Shown piece after piece: positions 7,003 through 13,473 of a DNA stretch of 19,931 nucleotides (position 1 is its first letter; the number at the start of each line of letters is the position of its first letter). The translations under genes were made by a program, and so were the position numbers. The notes beneath the pieces are model-generated. The model made no database searches. It was not told the origin of the DNA and saw only the letters and a program-made list of their open reading frames with translations. This DNA is from Actinomycetota bacterium (GTDB lineage: Bacteria > Actinomycetota > Acidimicrobiia > Spongiisociales > ZC4RG35). The DNA is taken from contig JAKEHF010000105.1 of the NCBI GenBank assembly GCA_022615295.1, forward strand, positions 1 through 19,931, read 5' to 3'.

Positions 7003-7879
7003 CCTCCCCCGGGAGGTCGTGGCGACCCGCGTGGGGGTGACGCTGGCCGGGTCGGTCTGGGTGCGGACCCGGGTCAGTCCCACTGCCCTGGTGATCATGC
7101 ATCCCGGATCGGGCCCCTCGAACCGTCGAAACGACGGGTACTTCGATCCACTCCGCGACGAGCTTGTGGACGCCGGGCTGGCGGTGGCGGCGTTCGACAA
7201 GAGAGGGGTAGGACGATCGACGGGACGATGGCAGGAGGCCGGCATCGAGGCCCAGGCGAGTGATCTCCTGGCTGAGCTGGCCGCCCTCGAGGAAGTGCTC
7301 GATCTCGCCGGATTGCCCGTCGGGCTCTTCGGTCACAGCCAGGGTGGCTGGGTCGTGATTGATGCCGCCTCACGGCATGAGGGGTTCGCTTTCGTGATCG
7401 TCAACTCCGGCCCCGGCGTGACCCCCGCCGTCCAGGAGAGGTTCGCGGCCCGGGTGAAATTAGAGCAGTCCGGGGCCACCTCCGCCGAAGTGGAGTCTGG
7501 CATGTCGCGATACGACGAAATGGTCGGTCTCGCAAGGGCGGGGGCTCCGTTCAACGAGGCCCGGGGACACCACGAGCTCGCCGACTTCGTGCCCGAAGAG
7601 GACGCCGCGTGGAGATTCTGGACGTCGATCGCCGACTATGACCCAGCCCGGGCACTGCGGGATGTCAGGGCGCCGGTATTGGCGCTCTTCGGTGGTGAGG
7701 ACCGCATCGTCCCGGTGGAGGACAGCATCGAGGTGTTTCGGGCGGTCGTGCCGCCCAACCGGCTCACTGTCGAGGTGTTCGAGGGCGCCGACCACCGGAT
7801 CCAGGTGGGCGACCCGCCCCGATTCGCCCCCGGTTACGTCGAGACGATCCTGGGATTCCTGGGCAGTTACCTGGTCTAA
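6995..7879 (+). CDS. Alpha/beta-fold hydrolase
   Basis: A serine hydrolase of the alpha/beta superfamily, about 294 residues. The oxyanion-loop motif HPGSGPSNR follows the first core strand. The FDKRGVGRSTG segment is typical of the family. The nucleophile elbow is GHSQGGW (Ser about 115), the acid lies in LFGGEDRIVP, and the histidine in GADHRIQ near the C-terminus. A lid-like helical insertion separates the elbow from the acid. I chose the TTG at 6995 because GGGAGGA (6984-6990) is well placed 4 nt upstream. A GTG at 6977 or GTGs at 7019/7028 are possible. It overlaps the plsC stop, so the two are coupled. Substrate unknown; an ester, lactone or acyl chain is possible. Confidence 0.88.
   Translation: MADLPREVVATRVGVTLAGSVWVRTRVSPTALVIMHPGSGPSNRRNDGYFDPLRDELVDAGLAVAAFDKRGVGRSTGRWQEAGIEAQASDLLAELAALEEVLDLAGLPVGLFGHSQGGWVVIDAASRHEGFAFVIVNSGPGVTPAVQERFAARVKLEQSGATSAEVESGMSRYDEMVGLARAGAPFNEARGHHELADFVPEEDAAWRFWTSIADYDPARALRDVRAPVLALFGGEDRIVPVEDSIEVFRAVVPPNRLTVEVFEGADHRIQVGDPPRFAPGYVETILGFLGSYLV
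7001..7018 (+). repeat. Perfect 8-bp hairpin at the plsC/hydrolase junction
   Basis: GACCTCCC and GGGAGGTC form a perfect inverted repeat around a CC loop, starting inside the plsC stop codon and lying in the first codons of the hydrolase. In RNA it would be a very stable GC stem that a ribosome finishing plsC would melt. It may modulate coupled translation. It has no T tract, so it is not an intrinsic terminator. Confidence 0.5.
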
Positions 7880-7935
7880 CTCGGAGCCTGAAGGGGCAAG
7901 CACTCCCAAGGAAGGGCTTCATCAAGCACAAAGCT

Positions 7936-8463
7936 TTAGCCGGCGAGCTCCCGGTGTTCGGCGGCTCGTTCGTAACGAACCATCGAATCGTCGTCAAGCT
8001 CTTCCGAGCGTGGCGAGAAACCCACCCGTTCCAGACAGTGGGCACCGGCCACGTCATCCACTGCGACATCGCCGAACCAGGTCGTCACCGTGGCCACTCG
8101 AGGTTGGGCAATCGCCTGCTCGACGATCCGAGCGCAAAGCCTTCGGCGTCGCTCGCTCGGTGCGACCACTACCGCAAACGAGGCCGACCCGTCGGCGTAA
8201 GTCTCGACGTCGATCAAACCCACCGGACTCTCGTCTTCGTATGCCACCCACACAACCCTGTCGTCCACCCTGACATCACCATCCCAGGTCCCCGGCTGCG
8301 ATGCCATGAGGTGAAGCGACCGTCGGAGCCAGTCGCGGTCGCCCAGAGCCAGCCGTGTGACGTCGTCGTCAAACCATGGGAGAAGGAGGTCCAAGACATC
8401 CTCGTCCAGGACGGTCAGCTGGAGGTCGGCCACGGTTCCACAATACGGGAGGAAACGAGTCAT
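7936..8463 (-). CDS. GNAT-family N-acetyltransferase
   Basis: A 175-residue protein with the GNAT pattern: an N-terminal helical part, a beta strand with WVAYEDESPVGLIDVE (about residues 70-85), and then ASFAVVVAPSERRRRLCARIVEQAI, which aligns with motif A, the acetyl-CoA pyrophosphate loop. The C-terminal HCLERVGFSPRSEE is the usual motif B ending (an (A/C)...GF segment). The pyrophosphate loop is degenerate: glycines of the usual R-x-x-G-x-G/A are replaced (RRRRLCA), so activity or cofactor binding may differ. The start is the ATG at 8463, with only a weak GAAAG upstream. It lies 73 bp behind azlD on the same strand and may be the end of the imu-azl transcription unit. Substrate unknown. 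Confidence 0.8.
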   Translation of the reverse strand: MTRFLPYCGTVADLQLTVLDEDVLDLLLPWFDDDVTRLALGDRDWLRRSLHLMASQPGTWDGDVRVDDRVVWVAYEDESPVGLIDVETYADGSASFAVVVAPSERRRRLCARIVEQAIAQPRVATVTTWFGDVAVDDVAGAHCLERVGFSPRSEELDDDSMVRYERAAEHRELAG

Positions 8464-8536
8464 CTTTCGGCCAAGTCTCGAAGCCGGCAATTGATGGAGC
8501 CAAAGCCTCGGCGGTTCGGTGCCGTCGCCTGAACGC

Positions 8537-8845
8537 TCAGCCTGCCAGCGCCCGGACGACGTAGTACGCCACGGCCCCCACCGCGAGGACTCCCCAGAGT
8601 GACCGTTTGAAGAGCACCGCTCCTGCCACGCCTCCCCCGGCGGCGGCCAGGGCCGGGGTGAGCTCGATCGATCCCTCCGGGGCCGCCATACCGGCCGTGG
8701 CGATGGCGAAGAACAGGGTGAGCGGGAACAGCTCGAGGAACCTCCCCACCCATCCCTCGGGCACCGAGCGCGGGTTAAGGAGAAAGACCACCCTGCTCGC
8801 ATAGGTGACCGTCGCCACGATGAGGACGAGGACGAGATCACTCAC
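8537..8845 (-). CDS. azlD: Branched-chain amino acid exporter, AzlD subunit
   Basis: A 102-residue membrane protein with three to four hydrophobic helices (about 3-20, 38-55, 63-82, 85-100). The N-terminal TYASRV...LLNPRSVP segment and PLTLFFAIATAGM match the AzlD/BrnE family, the small partner of AzlC in export of leucine, isoleucine, valine and related compounds across the cytoplasmic membrane. The GTG start overlaps the azlC stop by 8 bp (GTGAGTGA), as expected for a stoichiometric two-subunit transporter. Size is typical. Confidence 0.9.
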   Translation of the reverse strand: MSDLVLVLIVATVTYASRVVFLLNPRSVPEGWVGRFLELFPLTLFFAIATAGMAAPEGSIELTPALAAAGGGVAGAVLFKRSLWGVLAVGAVAYYVVRALAG

Positions 8846-9506
8846 CGATGGCGGCCCCGATCGCTGCGGCCAGGGCCGCCGCAGCCGTCAGTTGCCAGGC
8901 CACCGGGATCGTGACCACGGCCGTCAGAGTGGCTACCACGGCTATCGCCGCTACCCCCAGCTCGCGCTTCGTCCCAACCATTGGTGCGGCCAGCCCGAGG
9001 AAGAGGAGCGGGAAGAAGTCCCCGACCCCTAGCGCCTCCGGGTCGATCCTGCTCCCGAACACCGCCCCCACGGTGGTCCCCACCATCCAGCCCAGGTAGA
9101 GAAGCAGATCCGCCGCGGTCTTGTAGGCGACGACGTCCGTCACACCCTCCCGATGCGCCCGGACTGTGAGCCCGAACGTCTCGTCGACGAGAACCCATGC
9201 GAGACGGAGACGTGTTCCCAGTGAGCGACGCCCGATCATCTCCGCCATCGACGCCGACATCGGGACGTGCCGCAGGCCAAGACCGACCGCGGAGAGGATC
9301 ACCGGCGCAGGTCCCGCTGCCAGGAGCCCGATCATCGTGAACTGGGCGGCACCGGAGACGATCACCAACGACGAGAAGACCGCGAGCAGGGGGCTGAACC
9401 CCGCCTCGACCGCAAGGACGCCGTAGAGGACGCCAAAGGCTCCGGTGGTGAAGAAGAGCATGGCGCTCTCGGCCAGACCACGTCGGAACGAGGGGTCGTC
9501 GAGCAC
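8838..9506 (-). CDS. azlC: Branched-chain amino acid exporter, AzlC subunit
   Basis: The large subunit of the AzlCD/BrnFE-type exporter, 222 residues from the GTG at 9506. It has the family N-terminal pattern FRRGLAESAMLFFTTGAFGVLYGVLA, then SSLVIVSGAAQFTMIGLLAAG, the conserved LGLRHVPMSASM segment and WVLVDETFGLT, with further hydrophobic helices to the C-terminus. The start is the first usable codon after the imuB stop, 17 bp upstream. No strong Shine-Dalgarno site is seen, only GAGGG overlapping that stop. The tight spacing suggests read-through from imuA'B, which would put an amino-acid exporter in a damage-inducible transcript. I see no terminator between imuB and azlC. Confidence 0.9.
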   Translation of the reverse strand: MLDDPSFRRGLAESAMLFFTTGAFGVLYGVLAVEAGFSPLLAVFSSLVIVSGAAQFTMIGLLAAGPAPVILSAVGLGLRHVPMSASMAEMIGRRSLGTRLRLAWVLVDETFGLTVRAHREGVTDVVAYKTAADLLLYLGWMVGTTVGAVFGSRIDPEALGVGDFFPLLFLGLAAPMVGTKRELGVAAIAVVATLTAVVTIPVAWQLTAAAALAAAIGAAIGE

Positions 9507-9523
9507 CCGCCGACGATAAACCC

Positions 9524-11005
9524 TCAGTCGTACACCCCCGCCAGGAAGACGCCCTCGGGTTTGACCACGCAGAGGAAGGCCCCCACCGAGGTCACGATCT
9601 GGTAACGATCGGCGTCGTCCTCCCCTGCCCACCATCGACCGCTGAGACGCCAGGGACCGCTCCAGGTGAGGACCGGCTCCCATCTCGAGCCGAGACGGAT
9701 CCTCGAGGGCATCCCGTCGTCCCATTCCACCTGGATCGGTCGCAGGTCCGGGGGGACCAGGGCGGGATGTGGCGTCGGTGTGGCCCCCGGCCAGGGTGCA
9801 GCCGGGTCACGTTCGGGGAGGTCGGGTGTCTCACCCCATCTCGACCAGGAGACCCTCTCCCCCGGCATCCGACCCCCCTGTGGCCATCCCTGGAGGACCC
9901 CGTCGGGGCCGACCAGCGTCTGGACCCTGGCGAGTGCCCGCTCGGTCTCAATGAGGGTGGTCTCGTCACTGAACAGACCCAACTGACGACCCTCACCGGA
10001 GAGATCGGCGGGCTCGATGGTGAGGGAGGTGATGCCCCCGGGGACACCGGTGCTCTCGACCCAGGCGCGCAACTGCCACCAGACCCTGTCGGCGAGCGCC
10101 CTCTCGGTGAAGGGGTCGGCGGAGCGCCACACCCTCTGCCGGTCCTCTCCCCCCGCCGAGCCGACGGTGATGGCCACGGTGTGCGGCGCCACCCCCCTCC
10201 GACGCAGACTCCCCGTCAGCCTCTCCGCCAGGACACGTGCGGCGAAATCCACCGAGTCGAGAGTCTCCAATGGATCCTCGAATTCCATCCTCACGACGAG
10301 GTCGGCCGGTATATCCCTGGGGTCCAGGGGGCGGTCCTCGCCGCTGGCGAGACGATGCGCCAGCAGACCGGGGTCGCCGAATCGCGTCGCCAGGGCATCA
10401 CGGGGGAGACGGGCGAGGTCCCCCAGGGTGCCGATGCCCAGCCAGCGGAATGTCTCGATCATCTCCTCACCACCCATCGCCTCCCTCAAGGTGGAGAGGT
10501 CGAGACCGGCGAGGAACCCGATGGTGTCGGTGACGATCCTTGGCTCACCCACCTTCGCCATGGCCGCCGCCCATCTGGCGGCGAAGGGGCCGTCGGCCAC
10601 CCCCACCAGTGGCTCCCCTCCCCTGACTCCTTCTGCAGCCCGACCCATCTCCACGGCGAACCGGTGGGCCAGGGCCTCCTCGCCTCCATAGAAGCGCTCC
10701 GCCCCGGCGACGGGGACAAAGACCAGACCGGGGGCAACCACCTCCGCACGAGGCACCAGGTCCTCGACGGTTTGCAGCACCGGTTCGAACCGTCTCGTTT
10801 CGTCACCCTGGTCACGTGGCATCACCGTGGCGAATGGAGCGAGTGCCTCCGCCTCACGACGGAGCATGCCGAGAGTGACCCCGGCGGCCAGTACCTCGTC
10901 GCTGGCACCGGTGACCCGGTCGTCGACGATCAGGACTGGCTCATCCGACTGCCACCCGGTCAACGACCACATCGGAAACCAGACGCACAACGTCCGTGCC
11001 CTCAT
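9524..11005 (-). CDS. imuB: ImuB, catalytically inactive Y-family polymerase of the mutasome
   Basis: ImuB is a Y-family polymerase relative that acts as a scaffold between the beta clamp, ImuA' and DnaE2 in damage-induced translesion synthesis. The 493-residue protein starts RTLCVWFPMWSL, the typical ImuB N-terminus, where active enzymes carry the D-x-D metal site. The second acidic motif (SIDE) is also missing, replaced by LVFVPVAGAERFYG (about 95-108). A helix-hairpin-helix-like segment (RWLGIGTLGDLARLP) is at 187-201, a clamp-binding motif QLGLF at 341-345, and the ImuB C-terminal GPWRLSGRWW near 450-459. GAGGTG lies 4 nt before the ATG. The 65-bp overlap with imuA' is supported by conserved sequence at both ends. 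It is regulated by the LexA box through imuA'. Confidence 0.95.
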   Translation of the reverse strand: MRARTLCVWFPMWSLTGWQSDEPVLIVDDRVTGASDEVLAAGVTLGMLRREAEALAPFATVMPRDQGDETRRFEPVLQTVEDLVPRAEVVAPGLVFVPVAGAERFYGGEEALAHRFAVEMGRAAEGVRGGEPLVGVADGPFAARWAAAMAKVGEPRIVTDTIGFLAGLDLSTLREAMGGEEMIETFRWLGIGTLGDLARLPRDALATRFGDPGLLAHRLASGEDRPLDPRDIPADLVVRMEFEDPLETLDSVDFAARVLAERLTGSLRRRGVAPHTVAITVGSAGGEDRQRVWRSADPFTERALADRVWWQLRAWVESTGVPGGITSLTIEPADLSGEGRQLGLFSDETTLIETERALARVQTLVGPDGVLQGWPQGGRMPGERVSWSRWGETPDLPERDPAAPWPGATPTPHPALVPPDLRPIQVEWDDGMPSRIRLGSRWEPVLTWSGPWRLSGRWWAGEDDADRYQIVTSVGAFLCVVKPEGVFLAGVYD

Positions 11006-11546
11006 CCTCCACCTCGATGATTCGGGGGATCCCAGCCACCCCCTTGCCCGACGCCTCCAGCACGAGACGTCTCCTGCCCAGACGCCCATGACCACGATCG
11101 GCCCCCTCCCAAGTGACCCCGATGGCTCGGAGCCGAAGATGGGAGACCCCGGGGGGCAGGGGGTTGCCCCTCATCACCACCGCCACCCGACGGGCACGGG
11201 CCATGGCCGCGAGACGACGCAGGTCCTGCTCCTTGACCCGCACCGGGACCTCGGCGTACAGGGCCCTCACCCCTTCGAGCAAGACGGCGGTCACCTTGGG
11301 CCAGAGTGCGTGGTCGGGGCAGCGGACCACCACCAGTCTCTCCGGTTGGACCCCGGTCTCCCATGCCGCCGGTGGTGAGATCCAGCCTCTCGAGTCGAGG
11401 ACGACGACCGGGGCGGTCCGGGAGTGGTCGGCGAGGAGACGAAGCCCGAGACGGGTCAACCCGGTCCCCAGGTCACCGACCATCTCCACCACCCGTCCCG
11501 GCCGGACTACGAGCAGATCGTCGAGAGTGGTGTCGGTGCCCAGCAT
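10941..11546 (-). CDS. imuA': ImuA', RecA-like accessory protein of the mutasome
   Basis: A 201-residue protein at the head of the imu operon. ImuA' proteins are RecA-fold relatives required with ImuB and DnaE2 for SOS mutagenesis in actinobacteria. The fold is suggested by VVEMVGDLGTGLTRLGLRLL near residues 19-38, where a Walker A loop would sit. The Lys-Thr/Ser of a functional P-loop is replaced (GDLGTGLT, 24-31), as reported for ImuA' versus RecA. A second strand, VVVLDSRGWI, follows. The ATG at 11546 is preceded by a -10 element and a perfect SOS box rather than a Shine-Dalgarno site, so translation is probably leaderless. A GTG at 11555 is in frame. Identification rests on the imuB partner, operator and length as much as on sequence. 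Confidence 0.88.
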   Translation of the reverse strand: MLGTDTTLDDLLVVRPGRVVEMVGDLGTGLTRLGLRLLADHSRTAPVVVLDSRGWISPPAAWETGVQPERLVVVRCPDHALWPKVTAVLLEGVRALYAEVPVRVKEQDLRRLAAMARARRVAVVMRGNPLPPGVSHLRLRAIGVTWEGADRGHGRLGRRRLVLEASGKGVAGIPRIIEVEDEGTDVVRLVSDVVVDRVAVG

Positions 11547-11555
11547 GGGCGTCAC

Positions 11556-11561
11556 ACTATA
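11556..11561 (-). promoter_or_regulatory. -10 element of the imuA'B promoter
   Basis: On the minus strand this reads TATAGT, close to the consensus TATAAT. It directly abuts the LexA box and lies 9 nt before the imuA' ATG. Transcription should start within a few bases of that ATG. The operator would occupy the spacer between -35 and -10, so bound LexA would block RNA polymerase. Confidence 0.75.
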
Positions 11562-11577
11562 TCGAACATGTGTTCGA
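11562..11577. promoter_or_regulatory. LexA operator (SOS box)
   Basis: TCGAACATGTGTTCGA is a perfect 16-bp palindrome and an exact match to the actinobacterial SOS consensus TCGAAC-N4-GTTCGA. It sits 15 bp upstream of the imuA' ATG and next to its -10 box, so LexA should repress imuA'-imuB until DNA damage activates RecA. rarA starts 104 bp away on the other side and could also respond, but its own promoter is separate. Confidence 0.93.
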
Positions 11578-11622
11578 TGTGAAAGAGGGATGATTCGGGG
11601 GGTCTCATCCGTCTCCCCCCCT

Positions 11623-11669
11623 TTCTGTGAAGATCTACCGGTGCTATACCCCATCAGATCTTCACGGAA
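11623..11669. repeat. 14-bp inverted repeat between imuA' and rarA
   Basis: The arms 11623-11636 and 11656-11669 pair along 14 positions. The inner 10 bp (GTGAAGATCT / AGATCTTCAC) are perfect and one outer pair is G-T. The 19-bp loop holds TGCTATACC (extended -10-like, 11642-11650), so the arms flank a possible rarA promoter. It ends 12 bp before the rarA ATG. There is no T tract. It may be an operator for an unknown regulator or a leader hairpin. It is unrelated in sequence to the SOS box. Confidence 0.65.
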
Positions 11670-11681
11670 CGGTTGGGGACG

Positions 11682-13019
11682 ATGACCGACCTCTTCTCCG
11701 CCCATGCCGACGAACTGGCTCTGGCCAACGCACCGTTGGCGACACGGATGCGTCCCAGGACGCTTGACGAAGTGGTGGGCCAACCGGGTCTCCTTGTCCC
11801 CGGGGCCGCCTTTCGTCACATCGTCGAGTCGGGTCGACCGGTCTCCATGCTGCTTTGGGGGCCCCCGGGCACGGGGAAGACCACGCTGGCCCGTCTGGTG
11901 GCGTCCTACGCCGACTCGGCCTTCGCCACGTTGTCGGCGACCTCGGCCGGGGTCAAGGAGGTCCGGGAGATTCTCGCCGCCGCTCGGGAGCGTCTCTCGA
12001 CGGACGAGAGACGGACCGTGCTCTTCCTTGACGAGATCCACAGGTTCGCCAAGAACCAACAGGATGCCCTCCTCCCCGGTGTCGAGGACGGGACGATCAT
12101 CCTCATCGGGGCCACCACCGAGAATCCCTTCTTCGAGATCAACTCTCCACTGATGAGCCGGATGACCTTGTTTCGGCTCGAGCCCCTCAACCCAGCCGAT
12201 CTGCGTCGGCTGATCGACGTCGCTCTCGGTGACGAGAACCGTGGCATCGGGGCGCTCGGTCTGGCCATGACCGACGCGGTCGCAGACGAGATCGCCACAC
12301 GCACCGGGGGTGACGCCCGTCAGGCGCTCAACTCACTCGAGGTGGCGGCGACCCTCGCCACCGCAGCTGGTCGGACCACGATCCTCGAAGAGGACGTGTC
12401 CGAGGCCCTGCAGCGGCGTCTGGTCCGTTACGACAAGACCGGGGACAACCACTACGACGTGATCTCGGCCTTCATCAAGTCGGTCAGGGGGTCGGACCCC
12501 GACGCCTCCCTTTACTGGCTCTTTCTCATGCTCGAGGCGGGCGAGGACCCGGAGTTCATCGCTCGCCGTCTCATCATCCTCGCCTCCGAGGACATCGGTC
12601 TCGCCGACTCGGAGGCCCTGGGGGTCGCCGTTGCCGCCTCACAGGCCCTGGCCTACGTGGGTCTGCCCGAGGCCGCACATCATCTCGCCCACGCGACCAT
12701 CTATCTCGCCACCGCCCCCAAATCGAACAGCGTGGCCAGGGCGATGGGCGCGGCACAGCGGCTGGTCCGGGAGGGAGCCACCCCGATGGTCCCCCCACAC
12801 CTCCGGTCCACTGGATACGGCGGGGCCGCCCAGCTCGGTCATGGGGAGGGATACGTCTATCCCCACGACCAGCCGGGAAACCTCACCGACCAGCAGTACT
12901 TCCCGGACGGGGTCGAGCCCGAGGTGCTCTATCGGCCCGGTGACAACGGCGAGGAGATGTCCATCGCCTCACGGCTCGACAAGATCGACGAGGTCCTCCG
13001 TCGCCGCGGACGCAGTTGA
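11682..13019 (+). CDS. rarA: Replication-associated recombination protein A (RarA/MgsA)
   Basis: An AAA+ ATPase related to clamp-loader subunits and eukaryotic WRNIP1 that acts at stalled replication forks and single-strand gaps. It is about 445 residues, standard for the family. Visible motifs (from the ATG) are the RMRP..LDEVVGQ N-terminal box, Walker A GPPGTGKTT at 60-68, Walker B LFLDEIHRF at 114-122, sensor 1 GATTENP at 143-149 with MSRMTLF after it, and sensor 2 GGDARQALN. The tetramerisation region contains the family hallmarks SAFIKSVRGSDPDA, ASEDIGLAD and NSVARAMG. I chose the ATG at 11682, preceded by GGGGAC. A TTG at 11673 would add three residues. It lies divergent to the SOS-controlled imu operon. 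Confidence 0.96.
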   Translation: MTDLFSAHADELALANAPLATRMRPRTLDEVVGQPGLLVPGAAFRHIVESGRPVSMLLWGPPGTGKTTLARLVASYADSAFATLSATSAGVKEVREILAAARERLSTDERRTVLFLDEIHRFAKNQQDALLPGVEDGTIILIGATTENPFFEINSPLMSRMTLFRLEPLNPADLRRLIDVALGDENRGIGALGLAMTDAVADEIATRTGGDARQALNSLEVAATLATAAGRTTILEEDVSEALQRRLVRYDKTGDNHYDVISAFIKSVRGSDPDASLYWLFLMLEAGEDPEFIARRLIILASEDIGLADSEALGVAVAASQALAYVGLPEAAHHLAHATIYLATAPKSNSVARAMGAAQRLVREGATPMVPPHLRSTGYGGAAQLGHGEGYVYPHDQPGNLTDQQYFPDGVEPEVLYRPGDNGEEMSIASRLDKIDEVLRRRGRS

Positions 13020-13022
13020 ACC

Positions 13023-13028
13023 TATCCT
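13023..13028 (+). promoter_or_regulatory. Possible -10 element before the response-regulator gene
   Basis: TATCCT (TANNNT) lies just after the rarA stop and 27 nt before the ATG at 13056, with GAGG at 13048-13051 as ribosome site. This would allow the receiver-HEAT-glycosyltransferase genes to be expressed independently of rarA. No clear -35 is visible. Confidence 0.35.
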
Positions 13029-13055
13029 GAATCACATCTCCGCGACTGAGGTCCC

Positions 13056-13421
13056 ATGGAGAAGAAGCGAATCCTGGTCGCCGACGACTCGGAGACGATC
13101 ACAACGCTGCTCACCACCGCCCTCGAATCGGGCGGCTACCTGGTGACCACCGCGACCGACGGCTACGAGACCTACGAGCTGGGAAAGACGGGTGTGTTCG
13201 ACCTGGTGATCCTCGATCAGCTCATGCCCGGTCTCCTCGGTCTCGAAGTCATCGACCGCTGGCAGGCCGAGGGTGTCACCACCCCCGTCATCGTGCTCAG
13301 CGGTGTCGACGACGACCGCACCGTGGTGGACAGCTTCGACAGGGGCGCTGTCGACTTCGTCCGCAAGCCGTTCCGGGTCCCCGAGCTCCTCGCCAGGGTG
13401 CGCCATCGCCTCAGCGTCTGA
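13056..13421 (+). CDS. Single-domain response regulator (CheY-like receiver)
   Basis: A 121-residue stand-alone receiver domain with no output domain. All phosphorylation residues are present: acidic pair Asp10-Asp11, phospho-acceptor Asp54 (VILDQLMPG), Ser82 (VLSG) at the Thr/Ser switch position and Lys104 (RKPF). It would be phosphorylated by a histidine kinase, none of which is encoded in the window, and act by protein contact rather than DNA binding. The start is supported by GAGG 4 nt upstream. It is followed 52 bp later by a membrane-anchored HEAT protein and then a polysaccharide synthase, so those are the likely targets. That link is inference from order. Confidence 0.94.
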   Translation: MEKKRILVADDSETITTLLTTALESGGYLVTTATDGYETYELGKTGVFDLVILDQLMPGLLGLEVIDRWQAEGVTTPVIVLSGVDDDRTVVDSFDRGAVDFVRKPFRVPELLARVRHRLSV

Positions 13422-13473
13422 GCGTCGGCCCTCAACAGGACCGCCCCGCCTTCCGATGTTCTAGGACAGACCC

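Noticed and set aside
7880..7935. Possible bidirectional terminator between the convergent hydrolase and GNAT genes.
   Set aside because: Only short imperfect pairings (for example GAAG/CTTC) and no T tract are visible in these 56 bp.
8464..8841. Upstream in-frame extension of the GNAT gene to 301 codons.
   Set aside because: The added part overlaps all of azlD in another frame and reads Ser/Arg-rich. The GNAT domain is complete from the ATG at 8463.
10781..10792. Perfect 12-bp palindrome CGGTTCGAACCG, also resembling a tRNA T-arm or half of an SOS box.
   Set aside because: It lies inside conserved imuB coding sequence, no tRNA cloverleaf surrounds it, and the spacing does not fit TCGAAC-N4-GTTCGA.
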